The notes under the pieces are model-generated. The model did no database searches. It had not been told where the DNA came from and saw only the letters and a list, made by a program, of their open reading frames with translations. The translations under genes were made by a program, and so were the position numbers. Below, one piece after another: positions 59,101 through 64,000 of a stretch of 64,000 nucleotides of DNA (the stretch's first letter is position 1; each line of letters opens with the position of its first letter). Source of the DNA: Sphagnum magellanicum. Taxonomy: Eukaryota > Streptophyta > Sphagnopsida > Sphagnales > Sphagnaceae. The stretch spans positions 9,114,001 to 9,178,000 of the forward strand of contig CM038919.1 of assembly GCA_021904315.1 (NCBI GenBank), in the 5' to 3' direction.

Positions 59101-60234
59101 CTTGAATGTTAAACTAGTTTTTTAGACCCTAGTTGTGTTGAATGGTTAGATGCCAACTTTTGCATTGATTTGATCATTAGAGATGATGAATTGGCCATTA
59201 ACCATTTGTTTTGACTACCTAGTACCAACCTTAGTTCCCCATATTTGACCGATTTCCAACTTTTTGTATTCATTCACTTATAGTTTCCATATGAATTAGT
59301 AAATTTCCAAACTAATATTGCTGCTGCTAGTTTTTGGGACCTTATTAAATTGTTTTAAAAATTTAATGTTATTATTTACATATAAATGTTATGTTCAATC
59401 TCTTTTCTTCGTCATATTTGGGGATATTAATTCAAATCCAAGAAACGTCATTTGGAACATTTTGGATAAAATTATTGACAACATTGGGAAAGGAGGAATA
59501 CCATTGAGGGTGCCATAGACAAACCTTGGGAACAATTGAAGACTTGGTAAGGACTAGCAAAATCTATACTTTTTGATTTTTGGGACAAAGAAAGTGTGCC
59601 CCATCCCTGCCAAACATTATTGAACAAACCATCATAATAGGTAAGGAACCATTTTGCAAATCAAAGTTTCATGCACTCAATGAGAAGGCTTAGGGGGAGT
59701 TTTTTTAATTCTTTTTTGTTCCCAATGTGTTCCCTAAGACATTCCCAATATCCCATATTGTTTGGCCATGATTCAACTTTCATGTATGTAATTTGTAAAA
59801 GGGGCAGGTGGGGAGGTGGGTGATGCGAGTGGCAAAGGGAAGCACGACAAAGCTTGGTTCTATTTTGAGGACAAAAGCAAATTTAGACTTCTATGTTGGG
59901 GAGTGCCCCATGTTTGAAAAGTATTGGTGGTGGGCCAATCAAATGGCTCCTTCTAAGAAAAAGAGAAAAAAAGAGAAAAAAAGATTATGTTCCCCCGCCC
60001 CCCTTTTTTTAAAGCACAAAAAACGAAAAGAAATATCTAATCTAAAAATTAAAAAAAATTCAACAATATGAAAAGGTGCTTAGGATTTTATACTTTCATA
60101 TTTTGAATATCACCAAATTTGGCAAATATACTTGTGGACTATCACCACTTTAGCAACATCACAAAATTGGAAAAAAATAAAATAAATACTGGCCCCTACC
60201 CTTGAGTCTTTACCCTACACTAATAAATTACACT
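56143..60234. other. Gene-less decayed DNA
   Basis: No gene supported. The minus-strand frame 57482-57712 and the plus frame 58145-58339 look mildly protein-like but match no family I know. 59718-59757 is a reversed copy of the GGGAACACATTGGGAAC motif seen at 17709-17800. A-rich tract with GAAAAAAAGA words at 59955-59985. Confidence 0.4.
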
Positions 60235-60272
60235 ACATTTGATTTGTAATTTGCAAATTACAAATCAAATGT
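60235..60272. repeat. Perfect 38-bp palindrome
   Basis: ACATTTGATTTGTAATTTG is followed immediately by its exact reverse complement, with no loop. Symmetry stops at both borders (T on the left, G on the right). It can form a 19-bp stem or cruciform. Confidence 0.95.
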
Positions 60273-61300
60273 GACTCTAAATGATAAGATGAATAAAATT
60301 TTCTGTTAAAAATCTGAATATTTTGACATCATATCAGGAAATATTCATAGAAAGCTGAGTTGTAAACATGAACTTGGAATTACTTGGAATTTATGAGATT
60401 AAGTCCAATTGCAGATAACCTACATCATATTCTTATAATGAAAATGCAAAGTCTTATTAGTGTATTATTGGTGTCCTGATTGCTATGTTTTTTCATGACA
60501 TGTATTCTAACGTGTAGGTGGTCTCTCTATTTTGAGAGGTGTTGTTGTTGCAGTAGGTGAAGGTTCTTTTAGGTTAAGTGTTTTTTCACGAGGTCGTCCT
60601 CCATTTCCTTATTCAATAGGCTTCTCACAACCCGAAACGGTTCAAGAACTTGATGTTTCCCTTGTGGTTTGCCCTCTTTGATTGTTTGTTCTTTGGTCTT
60701 CTTTGAACATGGGTCCTTCCATTTTGTTCCTTGTATTTGCCCTTTTTTTCTTTGGTGGGTGCTTTGGTTTATTTATGATTGGTAGGGGGGGTCATCATTC
60801 TCGTGCTTTCATTTGCCTTGTACTTCTTGTGGATGGGTTCTCATCCCCGCCTTTTTTATGTATAGGGTTTTTCTTCCATACAGTGAGAATAAAATTAGGA
60901 GATAATAATATGCTTTGTGCCTAGCGGCAAGACTAGAATAGGAGGAGGGTAAATTATTTTGCTAAAATACATATAATAAATATATATGTATTTTGTTGAA
61001 CTTTTGAAAATCGAAAAAAAAAAAAACCTTATTCTGTCTGTCCATCTCTCCAGGATCTGCTGAGAGGGATGGATGACAAACAAGAGGAACCATTTTGATA
61101 GATGACCCACAAATGGATGGATGGATGATAACAAGTTGGACAATAATGGATGGACGAGAACATTCAACTGGGTGGATGATGATGGAAGCTTCTAAAGGGG
61201 AGTCGGGGTTGCTGTGGCGCTGGCTGTGCTTCCTTGACCTCCGGTTTTGCGCGTGTCGTCATGGTCGCGCAGCAACGGCGTGTCCTCACGGTAGTCTAGA
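60273..61300. other. Upstream flank of the ALIS gene
   Basis: AT-rich up to about 61030, with a TATA-type ATATAATAAATATATATG at 60970-60987. Then a degenerate GGAT/ATGG repeat (61105-61190), then CG-rich sequence from about 61200 marking the approach to the gene. Confidence 0.45.
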
Positions 61301-62036
61301 GCTCACTTGCCTATCTTTTTCGTCTTCTCCTTCCACCCACTTCTTCGTTTGCTTCTTTGTTTGTCTCTCGTTCTCGTCTGTTGCTCCTCATCCTGTACTT
61401 GACTTGAGGTCTCGAACCGCCCCTCTCCGTTGTTTGCTTCAAAGATCTGTGGTTTCTGGCTCTTTTTTCCGGTCTTATTATTATTTCCCGCATCTTCGCT
61501 ATAGCCCTTGGGTTGTTGTTTTTCTTCCCTTTCTCTCTCACTCTGCTTTCCTTCATCCTCCCTTTCAGAGGGGGTTCAGAAATTTTTAAGAGCGTCGTCG
61601 AATCTCCCTTTTTTTGCCCCCTCTTTGCTGTGGAGTTTTTTTGTATTTGTTTCTGACTGCTTCCAGAAATCTTCGAATCTTCTCTTTTAGTTCCCATCAT
61701 TACCGAGGAGGTTTGGGGATCTCAAGAAGATACTCTTCTTCTCATCTGCTTGATTGGGTTTTGGTGCGTCTGCTGCTCCCTTTGTCTTTTGCCTTTTTCT
61801 TCTCTCTTCCATTTTGCATCCTCTGATATCCTGGGAGATAGTTGGGAAAGCTTACGCCTTTTTTTAGAGCTCAAGATCTTCCTTCTACGTTTACGCTCAG
61901 GGGTTTGGGCGGGCTGTAGGTGTGAGGGAGGCAGGTAAGGGGGGACTTGTTTCTTTTGCAAGCGAGAGAGAAGGTTTTTGCTGCGTGCGGAGGAGGAGGA
62001 GGAGGAGGAGGAGGAGGAGGGTTCGAAAGGGGAAAG
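61301..62036 (+). promoter_or_regulatory. Pyrimidine-rich promoter or leader of the ALIS gene
   Basis: T/C-rich for several hundred bases (CTTCTT, TCTCTC, CCTTTC words), then a GGA repeat just before the start codon. A leader of this length may contain an intron, but I could not fix its borders or the transcription start. Confidence 0.45.
61989..62021 (+). repeat. GGA trinucleotide repeat (11 units) before the start codon
   Basis: Eleven GGA units end 15 bp before the ATG at 62037. The frame is open upstream to an ATG at 61947, so a longer protein with a poly-glycine run is possible in principle. Confidence 0.9.
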
Positions 62037-63119
62037 ATGAATGGGGCGAGTACATCGGAGACGGGAGCTGTTACAGGATCACCAGTGAAGAAGGAGTCAA
62101 GAAGGCCAAAGTATACCAAGTTCACACAACAGGAGCTACCGGCGTGCAAGCCGTTGTTGACGCCGGGGTGGGTGATATCGATCTTCTTGATAGTGGGGAT
62201 CATCTTTATCCCAATTGGAGTCGTCTCGCTGCTAGCTTCCAACAAAGTGGTGCAAATCGTGCACCGATATGACCAGACTTGCTTGCCATCCAACACCACC
62301 ACCAAGGATGAGCAATTGAGCTACATCCAAAATCCAAACACGGACAAAAACTGCACCGTCACTCTAACTGTCCCGAAACAAATGAAAAGTCCTGTGTATG
62401 TGTACTACGAGTTGGACAATTTCTACCAGAATCATCGCAGGTATGTGAAGAGCGTCGATAGCTCGCAACTGGAAGGCAAATCTGTTTCCGACTTGTCTAG
62501 TGACTGCAAACCTGAAGACTACGTGAATGGACTTCCCATTACTCCTTGTGGCTTGATCGCCTGGAGTTTGTTCAATGATACTTTTAATTTCAGCACTGTG
62601 AGCAACGAATATGTCCCTGTGAACAAGAATGGAATCGCTTGGAAAAGTGATGTTCAAAAGAAGTTTGGTAGTAATGTGTTTCCAACGAATTTCCCCAACA
62701 ACAATCGGACAGGAACTTCACTCATAGGAGGCGCAGAACTGAATTCGAGTTTGCCTTTGGATCAAGATGAGGATCTCATAGTCTGGATGCGAACTGCAGC
62801 TTTGCCCAATTTCCGCAAACTCTGGGGGAAAATTGAGCAAGAGTTTCAGGCTGGTGACACCATCAGTGTAGCAATTCTTAACCGGTACAACACTTACAGC
62901 TTCAAGGGGAAGAAGAAACTGGTCCTGTCTACAACTAGCTGGCTGGGTGGCAAGAACATCTTCATGGGTGTGGCATATCTCACCATTGGTGTTCTGTGCA
63001 TTGTTCTTGCATTAGTCTTCTTGCTCATCCATCTCAGACACCCTAGGCCACTTGGCGACCCCTCTTATCTCTCTTGGAACAGAAAGAACAGCCATGGCAC
63101 TGACAATCTACGGTCTTGA
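62037..63119 (+). CDS. ALIS: ALIS/CDC50/LEM3 P4-ATPase beta subunit, intronless
   Basis: 360 residues from the chosen ATG, close to the roughly 350 of plant ALIS proteins. These pair with P4-type lipid flippases, allow their exit from the ER, and take part in moving phospholipids to the cytosolic leaflet (family knowledge). Seen here: cytosolic N-terminus with FTQQELPACKPLLTPGW (about 30-45); membrane helix 1 (about 46-67); a large lumenal domain with YYELDNFYQNHRRYVKS (123-139), CGLIAWSLFNDT (171-182), GIAWKSDVQKKFG (199-211) and DLIVWMRTAALPNFRKL (246-262); membrane helix 2 (about 309-333); and a short tail with RPLGDPSYLSWNR. Cys82, 106, 157 and 171 fit the two conserved disulfides. N-glycosylation motifs lie at Asn86, 105, 180, 184, 223 and 236. 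The start at 62037 is preferred because the 30 codons before it are low-complexity (poly-Gly). The frame is complete. Confidence 0.95.
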   Translation: MNGASTSETGAVTGSPVKKESRRPKYTKFTQQELPACKPLLTPGWVISIFLIVGIIFIPIGVVSLLASNKVVQIVHRYDQTCLPSNTTTKDEQLSYIQNPNTDKNCTVTLTVPKQMKSPVYVYYELDNFYQNHRRYVKSVDSSQLEGKSVSDLSSDCKPEDYVNGLPITPCGLIAWSLFNDTFNFSTVSNEYVPVNKNGIAWKSDVQKKFGSNVFPTNFPNNNRTGTSLIGGAELNSSLPLDQDEDLIVWMRTAALPNFRKLWGKIEQEFQAGDTISVAILNRYNTYSFKGKKKLVLSTTSWLGGKNIFMGVAYLTIGVLCIVLALVFLLIHLRHPRPLGDPSYLSWNRKNSHGTDNLRS

Positions 63120-63540
63120 TTTTTGTTACCTATGTGTTTTTGACATCTCACAAAAATCTTCAACCCTATCTTCTTCCAGCCACTTTGTGGGACAAGTGCA
63201 TGCTCAGAGCTGCTTGAGTTGATAGTGCTTGGAGGTTGAAGTTGAGTGCTTGGAAAGCTTGAGTTGCTGCAAGCACATGAATCTCCAACAAAAACTCTGC
63301 ATCACAAATCATCAAGTACTTAGGCAGTTTCTTGAGCAATTTTGGGCTTTATACTTTTGATGGCCGTTTTTTCCTTCTTGTTCCTTTGTTTTTACTTAGT
63401 TTCTTATATTTGGGGGGATTGGGGGGCACAATAACATGTCCCCAGAAATATTTTCAATTTGAGTTTTTAGGCAAAACGCTATTTGGTGATAGCAGCTTTG
63501 GAGATCTGTATTAGAATTTGTTAATATTCTGTTATGTCTT
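63120..63540 (+). other. 3' UTR and downstream flank of the ALIS gene
   Basis: T-rich sequence with TTGTTAATATTCTG-type bases near 63520 that could serve 3' end formation. The exact poly(A) site is not determinable. Confidence 0.45.
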
Positions 63541-64000
63541 CTTGTGGTGAGGACATGGATGGAGTTTGTTATCACAATATGTGCCAATTCAAAGTGTTCA
63601 CAAATGAAGCAGATGAGATGCAGACAAGCAGTGTGTATCAATCTGCTGCTGTATGTATGCATTGTGAGTAACACTGTGGTTGAAATTGTGGTCTCCAGAG
63701 ATTGTTTACTCTGCTTCATGGTCAAGGTAAAATTTGTATTGCAGCTTTTGAACTCCATTATCTCATGTTGTGCCTCATTTGTTTTATTACCAATATGTGT
63801 AATTTAAAGATCATTGAGTGGCTAAGAACTTGTGGAAGTTGTCCTTTTTGTCTTCAGTACTCTAATTGAAAGACTTTATGCATGTGTGTAGAATTTGTCT
63901 TGTGGAATCTTCTGCATCAAAGCACTTGACTTTTTGAGATATCATCACTCAATTCACTGGAATCTCATTACTTACACTCTTCACTGAAATATCATTACTC
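63541..64000. other. Gene-less window end
   Basis: No gene supported. The last 70 bases repeat ATATCATCACTC-, CTCATTACTTACACTC- and ATATCATTACTC-like words. Confidence 0.45.

Noticed and set aside
61095..61589. Plus-strand open frame of 164 codons upstream of the ALIS gene
   Set aside because: Low-complexity Met/Trp/Ser/Phe content from ATGG repeats and CT-rich leader; no domain. At most an upstream frame in the leader.

Overview
The window is nuclear DNA of a land plant. Genes are sparse and intron-split with GT-AG borders, and their products belong to plant families (a heavy-metal-associated-domain protein and an ALIS/CDC50 flippase subunit). Nearly everything else is AT-rich, decayed transposon-type DNA. 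Long stretches have almost no CG dinucleotide (I found none by eye from about 7150 to 8420) while TG and CA are common, the mark of long-term cytosine methylation. CG is kept around the three genes. Low gene density and very old repeats suggest a large genome such as a fern, lycophyte or gymnosperm; this is inference and I cannot name the species.

Three protein genes can be supported. (1) Minus strand, 1751-3246: a four-exon HMA-domain (HIPP-like) protein of about 190 residues without the metal-binding cysteines and without an isoprenylation box. Its last 24 codons and 3' flank lie in a 125-bp unit repeated three times. (2) Plus strand, 33323 to about 36448: a multi-exon ankyrin-repeat protein with a coiled coil, behind a CT-rich leader. 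(3) Plus strand, 62037-63119: an intronless ALIS/CDC50/LEM3 protein, the non-catalytic subunit of P4-ATPase lipid flippases, with a GGA repeat just before the start. The three genes do not form a pathway.

Region by region: 1-3.4 kb holds the HMA gene and its tandem repeats. 3.4-16 kb holds a long-palindrome MITE, short tandem repeats, a hAT-like transposase relic, a 175-bp fold-back element and copies of an unnamed dispersed repeat. 16.1-17.0 kb is a pair of adjoining minisatellites (78-bp and about 52-bp units) with G-runs. 17.1-32.2 kb carries a non-autonomous hAT-like family with 8-bp target duplications, a hAT C-terminal relic, a tRNA-Met-like SINE head and two related LTR-like blocks. 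32.2-37.8 kb is the ankyrin gene with a CpG-retaining islet downstream. 38.7-61 kb is repeat territory again: more hAT-like copies, two CACTA-type elements with recognisable 3-bp target duplications (one splitting a minisatellite), a PHD-finger-like coding relic, a pogo-like transposase relic with two catalytic aspartates mutated, and a perfect 38-bp palindrome. 61-64 kb is the ALIS gene.

I found no convincing new multi-gene system. The most notable observations are the stop-codon-spanning triplication in the HMA gene, the cysteine-less HMA domain, the hAT-like family with a GT-rich target preference, and the CACTA element nested in a minisatellite.
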